The notes under the pieces: generated by a model | What the model was told of the DNA's origin: nothing | What the model saw: the letters and a program-made list of their open reading frames with translations, nothing else | Databases searched by the model: none | Shown: positions 1 to 4,454 of the stretch, in pieces | How the letters are laid out: every line of letters starts with the position of its first letter | Numbering within the stretch: position 1 is the stretch's first letter | Position numbers and translations under genes: made by a program | Virus record (IMG/VR): IMGVR_UViG_3300042924_001029 | Location: 1-32,433 of that record | Source of the DNA: a virus | DNA: 32,433 nucleotides | Direction: 5' to 3' (one strand)

Positions 1-2
1 CC

Positions 3-206
3 GAGATACATCATCCAAGGGCCGGAACAGGGGCTGGGAGACGCGCAAGCCACTGGGATGCTATCCCACTATGCCCAGAGCATCACCGCGGCAAGACGGG
101 GCTGCACGGCCTTGGCACGAAGGGCTGTCCCAAGCACTACGGCTACGACGAGGCGGATCTGCTGGCCGACACCAGGGAGCTTTTGGGGATTAGGGTAAGT
201 CCCTAG
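3..206 (+). CDS. Ref-like HNH nuclease, C-terminal part (5' end outside window)
   Basis: An open frame runs in from the window edge and stops at 204-206. The peptide reads EIHHPRAGTG, then IPLCPEHHRG, then LHGLGTKG and a helical tail HYGYDEADLLADTRELLG. The histidine-rich EIHH and LCPEHH pairs with a following LHG are typical of the HNH fold in the Ref (recombination enhancement, RecA-dependent nuclease) and DUF968-like phage families. Such proteins cut DNA during phage recombination or replication. Only about 67 residues are visible, so the N-terminus, the length and the full active site cannot be judged. The family call comes from the motif pattern alone. It could also be another HNH endonuclease with the same C-terminal layout. 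Confidence 0.7.
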   Translation, partial: EIHHPRAGTGAGRRASHWDAIPLCPEHHRGKTGLHGLGTKGCPKHYGYDEADLLADTRELLGIRVSP

Positions 207-235
207 AAAATAATTGGGTTTGCCTCTGGTGCGTT

Positions 236-307
236 GTAATTTGCTGTTACACTACCTTCACTGTCAAGCAATAGTGCAAGACGGCCAACAGCGAAGGAAC
301 AGCGAAC
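236..307 (+). promoter_or_regulatory. Dyad GTAA-N7-TTAC plus shared leader upstream of the 308 gene
   Basis: A dyad GTAA (236-239), seven bases, TTAC (247-250) overlaps a -10-like TTACACT (247-253). It is followed by TTCACTG and then the leader CAACAGCGAAGGAAC directly before the ATG at 308. The same order of elements occurs before the gene at 1671. No good -35 hexamer sits at the expected distance. I read this as a regulated promoter with the operator over the -10, and the GAAGGA stretch as the ribosome binding region. This is inference from two copies. Confidence 0.45.
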
Positions 308-592
308 ATGATCACCACTACCCACAACATCGACGAGCTTGGCAACCTGCTGGCTCAGATCAAGACCTTGACCTCTAAGGTTGATGCCATCAAGAAGGAC
401 ATCAAGGAAGAGGCCAGCCTCTCCGGTCAGAAGAAGTTCGAGGGCGATGATTACGTTGTCACCTACGTTGAGTCCAACGTGTCCACCGTGGACTGGAAGG
501 CCATCGCTAAGGCCCTCAACATCCCTGCCGAGCTTATCGCGCAGCACACCAAGACCTCCGCCCGCTACACCGTCAACTGCGACGCCAAGTAA
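308..592 (+). CDS. Conserved phage protein of unknown function (94 aa)
   Basis: I cannot assign a function. The first 40 residues form a charged amphipathic helix (DELGNLLAQIKTLTSKV) able to make a coiled coil. A basic turn and a strand-rich part (DDYVVTYVESN) follow, then a tail with TVDWKAIAKAL and TARYTVN-like spacing. The layout resembles small phage proteins that sit beside recombination genes, which fits the Ref-like nuclease just upstream, but this is only positional. The start is the first ATG after the shared CAACAGCGAAGGAA leader. A stable UUCG hairpin follows the stop codon. Confidence 0.75.
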   Translation: MITTTHNIDELGNLLAQIKTLTSKVDAIKKDIKEEASLSGQKKFEGDDYVVTYVESNVSTVDWKAIAKALNIPAELIAQHTKTSARYTVNCDAK

Positions 593-598
593 TCAACC

Positions 599-614
599 GG
601 GGGCTTCGGCCCCC
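599..614 (+). terminator. UUCG-capped GC hairpin after the 308 gene
   Basis: GGGGGC (599-604) and GCCCCC (609-614) pair around a TTCG loop, giving a very stable cUUCGg hairpin seven bases after the stop codon. No T-run follows, so it may protect or process the mRNA, or attenuate, rather than fully terminate. Very similar hairpins lie at 17351 and 19010. Confidence 0.5.
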
Positions 615-627
615 ACAGGAGAACACC

Positions 628-936
628 ATGCAATACGCAAATCATTACGGCTACAGCGACGTGACCCCTTACGAGGTGGTGCGCCAAATCAGCGAGCAGA
701 CCATCGAGATCCGCGAGATGGACGCGGTGTTTGACGAGTCGGTCAAGCTGGAGTGGGCACCCGGCGGCTTTGCTGGCCACTGCATCAACCAGCGTGACCA
801 GAAGTGGCACATCACGAGCAACCCCGAAAACAACATCATCCGCATCCGCCTGGGCAAGCAGGGCTGGAAAGACAAGCATGGCCGCAAGTTCGGCCTGTCG
901 GACAAGCCAATCAAGTTCTACGACTACAACTTCTGA
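628..936 (+). CDS. Conserved phage protein of unknown function (102 aa)
   Basis: The product has an N-terminal helix-like segment (YEVVRQISEQTIEIREM) and then strands with aromatic and basic residues (GHCINQRDQKWHITSN, IIRIRLGKQGWKDKHG), ending in a Phe/Tyr-rich tail. This looks like a small alpha/beta, possibly nucleic-acid-binding, domain. No named family is recognised. The start ATG has an AGGAGA ribosome site (616-621) at good spacing, just after the UUCG hairpin. The next gene starts two bases after its stop, so the two are probably co-translated. Confidence 0.75.
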   Translation: MQYANHYGYSDVTPYEVVRQISEQTIEIREMDAVFDESVKLEWAPGGFAGHCINQRDQKWHITSNPENNIIRIRLGKQGWKDKHGRKFGLSDKPIKFYDYNF

Positions 937-938
937 TC

Positions 939-1142
939 ATGAAAAACACCGAGTCCCAGTACATCAATGCCGGCTACCGGCTTGAGAAGGCCATCATTGA
1001 CGGCAAGCCCGACACGGCCATCATTGCGAAGATGCAGGGCATCCGCCTGATGCTTGAGTCCGAAGCAATCGACGAACACGAGGAGGCCCGCCGCCTTGTC
1101 GAGCGGGGTCGCCAGGAGGCTCGCAGTGAGACGCATCGCTGA
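939..1142 (+). CDS. Small helical protein, unknown (67 aa)
   Basis: A short, charged, almost all-helical protein. One helix covers the first 40 residues (INAGYRLEKAIIDGKPD, then AIIAKMQGIRLMLES), and an Arg/Glu-rich tail ends in RSETHR. No family is recognised. It starts two bases after the stop of the 628 gene, and its last 17 bases overlap the start of the sigma-like gene at 1126. The overlap contains that gene's AGGAGG site, so translation of the two is probably coupled. Confidence 0.7.
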   Translation: MKNTESQYINAGYRLEKAIIDGKPDTAIIAKMQGIRLMLESEAIDEHEEARRLVERGRQEARSETHR

Positions 1143-1608
1143 GAAGCCACTGGCCCAGTACCACCCCCAAGTAGGTGATCTCTGGCGCAGCCGGCATCAG
1201 GAGCCGGAGAGCGAGGAGTTCGACAGCCTGCCTGATTGGATGATTACCGACCCGATACCCCAAGAAGATCTGGCCGACATTGGCCGAATCATCGGTGAGT
1301 GCATAGATGGAGCTCTCACCAATCGTGAGATGCTGATGATCCGCATGCGGTTTTGGGGTGACCTCACACTTGAAGAGTCAGGCATCAAGATGGGCGTCAC
1401 CAGGGAGAGGGCTCGGCAGATAGAGATGAAGGCCCTGCGCAAGCTGCGTAACCCGGTCATCAGGGCCAAGCTGCGCGATTACAGCCTGTGGTCTAACTGG
1501 TTTGACTGGATTGGCCGTAACGGCTCAGAGCGCGACAAGCGCAGGGCCCTCATACTGCGAAGGGCTGAATACCCGACAAATCGATGGGGCTATATCATTG
1601 ATCTGTAA
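1126..1608 (+). CDS. Free-standing sigma-70 region 4 protein (putative transcription regulator)
   Basis: The 160-residue product contains a clear sigma-70 region 4 at residues about 60-112. LTNREMLMIRMRFWGDLTLE leads into a helix-turn-helix with VTRERARQIEMKALRKLR, which closely follows the RpoD region 4.2 pattern (VTRERIRQIE...KALRKLR). Regions 1 to 3 are missing, so it cannot be a complete sigma factor. It probably binds RNA polymerase beta flap or -35 DNA to redirect transcription. The GTG at 1126 is chosen because a perfect AGGAGG (1114-1119) lies six bases upstream; the longer upstream reading is the 939 gene in another frame. The C-terminal 50 residues (Trp, Arg-rich) are unassigned. 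Its stop codon lies inside the dyad controlling the next gene. Confidence 0.8.
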   Translation: MRRIAEKPLAQYHPQVGDLWRSRHQEPESEEFDSLPDWMITDPIPQEDLADIGRIIGECIDGALTNREMLMIRMRFWGDLTLEESGIKMGVTRERARQIEMKALRKLRNPVIRAKLRDYSLWSNWFDWIGRNGSERDKRRALILRRAEYPTNRWGYIIDL

Positions 1609-1670
1609 CTTCAGATTACAATGTCCATCACTGCAACACGCAGTAAATCAACAGCGAAGGAAAAAGCGAA
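1605..1670 (+). promoter_or_regulatory. Second copy of GTAA-N7-TTAC dyad and CAACAGCGAAGGAA leader
   Basis: GTAA (1605-1608) and TTAC (1616-1619), seven bases apart, overlap TTACAAT, a near-consensus -10 hexamer (TACAAT 1617-1622). ATCACTG and then CAACAGCGAAGGAA (1649-1662) with AAAGCGAA precede the ATG at 1671. This matches the module at 236-307 element by element. The dyad overlaps the TAA stop of the sigma-like gene. No canonical -35 is visible. Confidence 0.5.
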
Positions 1671-1889
1671 ATGTACGAGTTGGAAATCAAGTTCATCAAC
1701 GATGACGGCGAAGTGCGCTACCGCCCGAGCCCCGATTACGCAAGCGCCCTGGCCCACGACCGTCTGGCCTTCTGCTCTGTCTGCACGCAGGTGCATGATG
1801 ACATCGGGCCAAACTTTGCGTATAGATATTGCCCCGACTGCAAGAACGACACCGTCTTCGGCCATCTTCATTTCGACAAAATTGTTTAA
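1671..1889 (+). CDS. Small zinc-ribbon-like protein (72 aa)
   Basis: Two CxxC knuckles are visible, FCSVCTQVH near residues 35-38 and YCPDCKND near 54-57, with a His after each pair. This is the layout of a small zinc ribbon. The N-terminal 30 residues are acidic and strand-like (YELEIKFINDDGEVRYR). The role is unknown; such proteins in phage early regions often bind nucleic acid or a host protein. The start follows the shared leader closely, with GAAGGA as the likely ribosome site. Confidence 0.7.
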   Translation: MYELEIKFINDDGEVRYRPSPDYASALAHDRLAFCSVCTQVHDDIGPNFAYRYCPDCKNDTVFGHLHFDKIV

Positions 1890-1900
1890 GGAGCGACACC

Positions 1901-2086
1901 ATGCAAAGCGAAAAACTTCTCGATTTCTCCATCGCCGTCAACGATGCCCGCATCTTTATTGATCCGCACGAAGATGGCGTCTGGATCTCAATGGCTGTGC
2001 GTGGCGGCAGCGCCTATGCAACGATGAGCAAAGATCAGGCACGCGAGATGGTCGCGGCTCTGATGCTGGTGATCGAGTCCGACTGA
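1901..2086 (+). CDS. Small acidic protein, unknown (61 aa)
   Basis: A 61-residue acidic protein with a strand-rich centre (RIFIDPHEDGVWISMAVRGG) and a C-terminal helix (KDQAREMVAALMLVIESD). No family is recognised. The ATG at 1901 has AAGGAG (1888-1893) at suitable spacing. The stop overlaps the ATG of a possible 35-codon gene (TGATG). It belongs to the run of tiny genes from 1671 to 3722. Confidence 0.7.
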   Translation: MQSEKLLDFSIAVNDARIFIDPHEDGVWISMAVRGGSAYATMSKDQAREMVAALMLVIESD

Positions 2087-2193
2087 TGTGGCCCTTCCCG
2101 CCGTTCCCAAACCCCTTGGATCGGCCTGGGCAACCGCCTGGGCCTGATCGGTTCAACCCTGCCGAAGACGACTATGAGCAAGCGCCGTACTGA
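2086..2193 (+). CDS. Possible 35-aa proline-rich micro-protein
   Basis: Thirty-five codons start at the ATG of a TGATG junction with the previous gene and fill the otherwise empty gap to 2174. The product is proline-rich (MWPFPPFPNPLDRPGQPPGP) with an acidic tail DDYEQAPY. Tight coupling and the lack of another gene in this gap argue for it. The weak ribosome site and biased composition argue against it. Function unknown. Confidence 0.4.
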   Translation: MWPFPPFPNPLDRPGQPPGPDRFNPAEDDYEQAPY

Positions 2194-2362
2194 TGCCAAG
2201 CGCATCACGCTGCCGGTGTCGCAAGACATCGACAAGATCCGCGACAGGCTTGAGCGCGACACGGGCGTGCGCATGACGTACACCCAGACCTTTAACTTCT
2301 TGGTGCATTTTTACGTCCAGCGGGCGAACGAACCGAAAAGTAAGTGGAGGGCTTTGGAATGA
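2174..2362 (+). CDS. Possible ribbon-helix-helix-like small DNA-binding protein (62 aa)
   Basis: The basic start MSKRRTDAKRITLPVSQDI gives a short strand of the type that inserts into DNA in ribbon-helix-helix repressors. Two helices follow (IDKIRDRLERDTGV and YTQTFNFLVHFYVQR). Length and layout fit that fold, but the call rests on pattern only. A dimer of such a protein would be a candidate reader of dyads like GTAA-N7-TTAC; nothing in the sequence proves this. It overlaps the proline-rich frame upstream, and its stop overlaps the next ATG (ATGA). Confidence 0.55.
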   Translation: MSKRRTDAKRITLPVSQDIDKIRDRLERDTGVRMTYTQTFNFLVHFYVQRANEPKSKWRALE

Positions 2363-2682
2363 GCATTAAAGCAATGAAGCTGGCTGCTGACAAGTTGGAG
2401 ATTGGGTTGGCTTATCCCGGTATGCGGCTTTATCACGACGACATCCGTGCAGCCATCGCCGCCCTCCGCGCCGCCATCGAGCAGGCTGAGAAGCAGGAGC
2501 AGGATGGGGTTGGCTGGCTTCGAAAAGACGGGGGCTATTTTGCCCAATCCGCAGCACAGCAAGAAGCAGTGCTGGCCGAGCGCGAGGCGTGTGCGAAGGT
2601 GGTGGAGGCCAGTCCATCGTATGACTGGCATCGCTTTGCCTGTGAAGCTGCCGCCGCCATCCGAGCGAGGGGGCAAGAATGA
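2359..2682 (+). CDS. Conserved phage protein of unknown function (107 aa)
   Basis: A mostly helical protein. Helix one is KAMKLAADKLEIG, helix two AAIAALRAAIEQAEKQEQ, then a Trp/Gly-containing turn (DGVGWLRKDGGYF) and helices with EREACAKVVEAS and a final AAAIRARGQE. The ending EREACAKV...AAAIRARG is a pattern I recognise from many uncharacterised phage and prophage proteins, with no known role. It starts in an ATGA overlap with the previous stop and ends in one with the next start. Confidence 0.75.
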   Translation: MSIKAMKLAADKLEIGLAYPGMRLYHDDIRAAIAALRAAIEQAEKQEQDGVGWLRKDGGYFAQSAAQQEAVLAEREACAKVVEASPSYDWHRFACEAAAAIRARGQE

Positions 2683-2906
2683 GCAAACTCAAAACCTTGA
2701 CCATCCCTGATCACCACAAGGTGCAGGCCAAGGCGGTGCTGAACGAGGCTGCCGATGAGCAGCCCGACTCTGTGATCGTGCTGTGCTTCTGGAAAGACCG
2801 GGGCCAGTTCAAGATCAAGACATCGACAGTGCCTGACCGGCTTACCCTGATCGGTGCGCTGGAGGAGGCGAAGAACAAAGTCATTACGGATGGGTATGCA
2901 TCATGA
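2679..2906 (+). CDS. Small protein, unknown (75 aa)
   Basis: An alpha/beta protein of 75 residues. It opens with a strand, then a helix (HHKVQAKAVLNEAADEQ), the hydrophobic strand DSVIVLCFW, a basic loop KDRGQFKIKTSTV and a C-terminal helix (LTLIGALEEAKNKVI). No motif or family is recognised. ATGA overlaps at both ends place it in a strictly coupled group running from 2359 to 3205. Confidence 0.7.
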   Translation: MSKLKTLTIPDHHKVQAKAVLNEAADEQPDSVIVLCFWKDRGQFKIKTSTVPDRLTLIGALEEAKNKVITDGYAS

Positions 2907-3205
2907 AGCCGTTGAGCAAACTACACGCGGAAGCCGTTGCCAAGGCAAAGACAGACGATGAGAAAGTCAAAGCCGCAGCGGTTGCCATGATTGAAACGCC
3001 GATGGAGATGATCCGCGCCATCTTGCTCAAGCACGAGCAAGCGGTCATTGAGGTGATGAAGGAATTGTCTGAGGAGCGTGATCGTGCGCTTGAACTACTG
3101 CGCCAAGCAGAGACAGAGATGCGCTACGCAGGATGGAACAAGTACGAGACAGACAACAGCGCCCGCAACGGCGTGTACGAGCAGATCGTGGGGTTTTTGA
3201 AATGA
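2903..3205 (+). CDS. Coiled-coil small protein, unknown (100 aa)
   Basis: Almost entirely helical and highly charged. Residues about 5-85 have a repeating hydrophobic spacing (EMIRAILLKHEQAVIEVMKE, then ERDRALELLRQAETEM), consistent with a coiled coil. The end (ARNGVYEQIVGFLK) looks like a short closing helix. No enzyme motif is present. It overlaps both neighbours by an ATGA. Function unknown. Confidence 0.7.
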   Translation: MKPLSKLHAEAVAKAKTDDEKVKAAAVAMIETPMEMIRAILLKHEQAVIEVMKELSEERDRALELLRQAETEMRYAGWNKYETDNSARNGVYEQIVGFLK

Positions 3206-3444
3206 GAACACACAAAGACAAGCTACAGGCGCTGCTGCACTACCTTGAACTTAACACTGTGATTGCCACGTACCGCCTGCGAGCCGAACAGTTCTATGAC
3301 ATGGATGACGAGGTAACAAGTTGGGAATATTTGTTCCGCTGGGTCAAGGCAAAGGACCAACGCGCTCAGATGTGGACATGGTTCCAGGACGAATATTCAG
3401 ACGCCGTGATACTCAAGGAGGGATACTATGAAACACACAAATGA
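3202..3444 (+). CDS. Small protein, unknown (80 aa)
   Basis: A helical protein rich in aromatic residues (EQFYDMDDEVTSWEYLFRWV, then QMWTWFQDEYSD). The start is ATG 3202, in an ATGA overlap with the previous gene; a longer in-frame extension upstream lies inside the 2903 gene and is not supported. Its last 17 bases overlap the next gene, whose GGAGG ribosome site lies inside this coding sequence. No family is recognised. Confidence 0.7.
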   Translation: MRTHKDKLQALLHYLELNTVIATYRLRAEQFYDMDDEVTSWEYLFRWVKAKDQRAQMWTWFQDEYSDAVILKEGYYETHK

Positions 3445-3649
3445 CATCATTGCAATGGCGCGGGAGGTTGGTTTTGTTGCATACGGCGAGGACGCTGGCG
3501 AATACCGCATACCGACACCCGCTTTCCACACTCGCCTTGAACGCTTCGCCGCTCTTGTCGCAGACCGCTGCGCCGAGATCGCATACGAAGCCGAGCCGTT
3601 CTATTCTGCTGACCTTATCCGAAAGGAGTTCAATTGTGAAAAACGGTGA
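3428..3649 (+). CDS. Small conserved phage protein, unknown (73 aa)
   Basis: The product has the pattern MAREVGF...RIPTPAFHTRLERFAALVAD followed by CAEIAYEAE. This is seen in many small uncharacterised phage proteins near replication or accessory genes; I know no function for it. A GGAGG (3418-3422) lies just before the ATG at 3428. The C-terminus is basic and ends FNCEKR, and the final 14 bases overlap the small membrane peptide gene at 3636. Confidence 0.7.
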   Translation: MKHTNDIIAMAREVGFVAYGEDAGEYRIPTPAFHTRLERFAALVADRCAEIAYEAEPFYSADLIRKEFNCEKR

Positions 3650-3722
3650 AGAAGGACTGATCTGGGAAGTGCTGGCAGCCGTATCGTTCTTCGGTGCAGT
3701 CCTTCTTGCGTGCTTTTTGTAA
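3636..3722 (+). CDS. 28-aa single-pass membrane micro-protein
   Basis: A GTG start follows a strong AAAGGAG (3622-3628) with seven bases between. The peptide is a short polar acidic head (KNGEEG) and one hydrophobic segment of about 20 residues (IWEVLAAVSFFGAVLLACFL) that runs to the very end. This is enough for one transmembrane helix with the N-terminus inside or outside. It could be a holin-like or host-membrane-modulating peptide, but it is too short to place in a family. It is the last gene before the 3723-4299 gap. Confidence 0.6.
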   Translation: MKNGEEGLIWEVLAAVSFFGAVLLACFL

Positions 3723-3778
3723 CCGAATCGAAACCCAGTCGAAAGCGAATCGGTTATAAAAATACTTCGTAGCATCTG

Positions 3779-3806
3779 TTGACACACGTTGAGTCGGGCG
3801 TATACT
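3779..3806 (+). promoter_or_regulatory. Strong sigma-70 promoter
   Basis: TTGACA (3779-3784), 16 bases, TATACT (3801-3806). The -35 is a perfect consensus and the -10 differs at one base. It is the best housekeeping-type promoter I see in the window. Transcription should start near 3813 and give the short RNA that ends at the terminator at 3910. Confidence 0.85.
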
Positions 3807-3833
3807 TCGCTCCGTTGCCGTAGGAAGCGACAG

Positions 3834-3899
3834 ATGAAGGCCGTTTACTCATGCTCCTGCCCTTGGTCAAACAAGGGTTCCTACCGGGAGCAGCAGTAA
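3834..3899 (+). CDS. Possible 21-codon peptide inside the small RNA
   Basis: ATG at 3834 has AGGAAG (3822-3827) six bases upstream, which is good spacing. The 21-codon frame encodes MKAVYSCSCP followed by WSNKGSYREQQ. It has two Cys and one Trp and stops at 3897-3899, inside the 3' arm of the terminator stem. Translation would melt the rod, so it could be a leader or regulatory peptide, or a small product in its own right. The ribosome site supports it; the short length leaves doubt. Confidence 0.45.
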   Translation: MKAVYSCSCPWSNKGSYREQQ

Positions 3900-3910
3900 A
3901 CGGCTTTTTT
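3840..3910 (+). terminator. Rho-independent terminator of the small RNA
   Basis: GCCGTTTACT (3840-3849) pairs perfectly with AGTAAACGGC (3895-3904), immediately followed by TTTTTT (3905-3910). The loop is long but itself folded. A perfect stem plus a T6 run is a textbook intrinsic terminator. Confidence 0.85.
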
Positions 3911-3952
3911 GTTTCCAGTGGTAACCGCACATCATGCGGTACGTCGGTGGTG

Positions 3953-4141
3953 ATGAATGCGAAACCCCGTGACACGAGCAAGCCAGAGCGGGGGCGGTGG
4001 GCGAATCCCAGAGCCGGGCGGTTGAAAGAAGTCTGGGATGCTGTCGAGGAATGGCTCCATACGGCAGGAAAGCGGGCCCGTGTCTCACGGTATGGGCTTG
4101 CTATGCTCAGAATTCCACCACCGGCAGTCGAAATCGGTTAA
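3953..4141 (+). CDS. Doubtful 62-aa basic protein in the 3.9-4.1 kb gap
   Basis: An open frame of 62 codons starts at ATG 3953. The product begins with a basic, proline-containing stretch (KPRDTSKPERGRWANPRAGR), then a plausible helix (LKEVWDAVEEWLHTAGKRA), and ends IPPPAVEIG. Ribosome binding is weak (GGTGG close to the ATG). Several inverted repeats overlap the same bases, so the stretch may be structured RNA or a packaging region rather than a gene. No homology is recognised. Confidence 0.3.
   Translation: MNAKPRDTSKPERGRWANPRAGRLKEVWDAVEEWLHTAGKRARVSRYGLAMLRIPPPAVEIG
4005..4102 (+). other. Cluster of inverted repeats (possible structured RNA or DNA site)
   Basis: ATCCCAGA (4005-4012) pairs with TCTGGGAT (4032-4039). 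CCATAC (4057-4062) pairs with GTATGG (4090-4095). CGTG (4079-4082) pairs with CACG (4086-4089) inside it. AGCAAGCC (3977-3984) is complementary to GGCTTGCT (4095-4102), crossing the others. This is more pairing than expected in about 120 bases, next to the terminase genes. It could be a structured RNA or a packaging-initiation region; neither is proven. Confidence 0.35.
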
Positions 4142-4238
4142 AATGGCAAGGCGGGCGAAGCTCCGAGAGCGCATGCGCCGGTAGGGTAGTAGTCCGCACC
4201 AACAATCAAGCGAGTCAACAGCGAAACGAAAGCGAAGA
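4126..4238 (+). promoter_or_regulatory. Upstream region of the Cys-rich peptide gene with third CAACAGCGAA leader
   Basis: GTCGAAA and TCGGTTAAAAT (to 4144) resemble GTCGAAA and TCGGTTATAAAAAT at 3739-3762, giving a -10-like TAAAAT (4139-4144). A perfect 10-base palindrome GCGCATGCGC lies at 4169-4178. Farther down, TCAACAGCGAAACGAAAGCGAA (4215-4236) is a diverged copy of the leader seen at 286 and 1649. It is probably the promoter and leader for the packaging operon; no -35 is clear. Confidence 0.35.
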
Positions 4239-4299
4239 GAAACCGATTCGGTTTCGACCGGTGAACCGCCGGGAAACATCAAACCTCAAGGAGAGAGAA

Positions 4300-4452
4300 A
4301 TGGTGAAAAGGATTCTTGCCGCTTTCGGCATTGCACTCGTAACGACCGGTGCTTGGGCTCAATGCTCTACGCATACGATCTTCAGCGGTAGCCGTATGGT
4401 GACATGCACGACGTGCTGCTACGGCGGAAACTGCACGACCAACTGCTTCTGA
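4300..4452 (+). CDS. Secreted Cys-rich micro-protein (50 aa)
   Basis: A typical signal peptide (basic VKR, hydrophobic ILAAFGIALVTTG, then AWA before Gln) should be cut after residue 20. That leaves a mature peptide of 30 residues with six Cys (pattern C...C..CC....C...C) and many Thr/Ser. This suggests a disulfide-knotted peptide in the periplasm. A strong AAGGAGAGAG lies before the ATG; GTG three bases on is an alternative start. Genes of this type (signal peptide plus CTTCCYGG-like core) appear, as far as I recall, near terminase genes of uncultured phages, with no known function. The stop is two bases before the small terminase ATG. Confidence 0.7.
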   Translation: MVKRILAAFGIALVTTGAWAQCSTHTIFSGSRMVTCTTCCYGGNCTTNCF

Positions 4453-4454
4453 CC

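Larger units (their letters stand above)
3813..3910 (+). ncRNA. Candidate ~98-nt rod-like small RNA
   Basis: The segment runs from the predicted start of the 3779 promoter to a T6 run. Three stacked helices form one long interrupted rod: 3840-3849 with 3895-3904 (10 perfect pairs), 3853-3857 with 3887-3891, and 3860-3865 with 3872-3877 around a six-base loop. Because promoter and terminator are about 100 bases apart, the transcript is a separate short RNA. It could act as a regulatory RNA (the rod shape recalls 6S-type RNAs, but no homology is claimed) or be the mRNA of the 21-codon frame inside it. Its sequence matches no RNA family I know. Confidence 0.6.

Noticed and set aside
4040-4090. 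Stretch GAGGAATGGCTCCATACGGC resembling the RNase P RNA core
   Set aside because: Only one short block matches. The rest of the conserved RNase P core is absent and the region is too short.
4120-4150. Possible tRNA T-arm (AGTCGAAATC)
   Set aside because: Only three stem pairs, no matching acceptor stem, D-arm or anticodon arm nearby.
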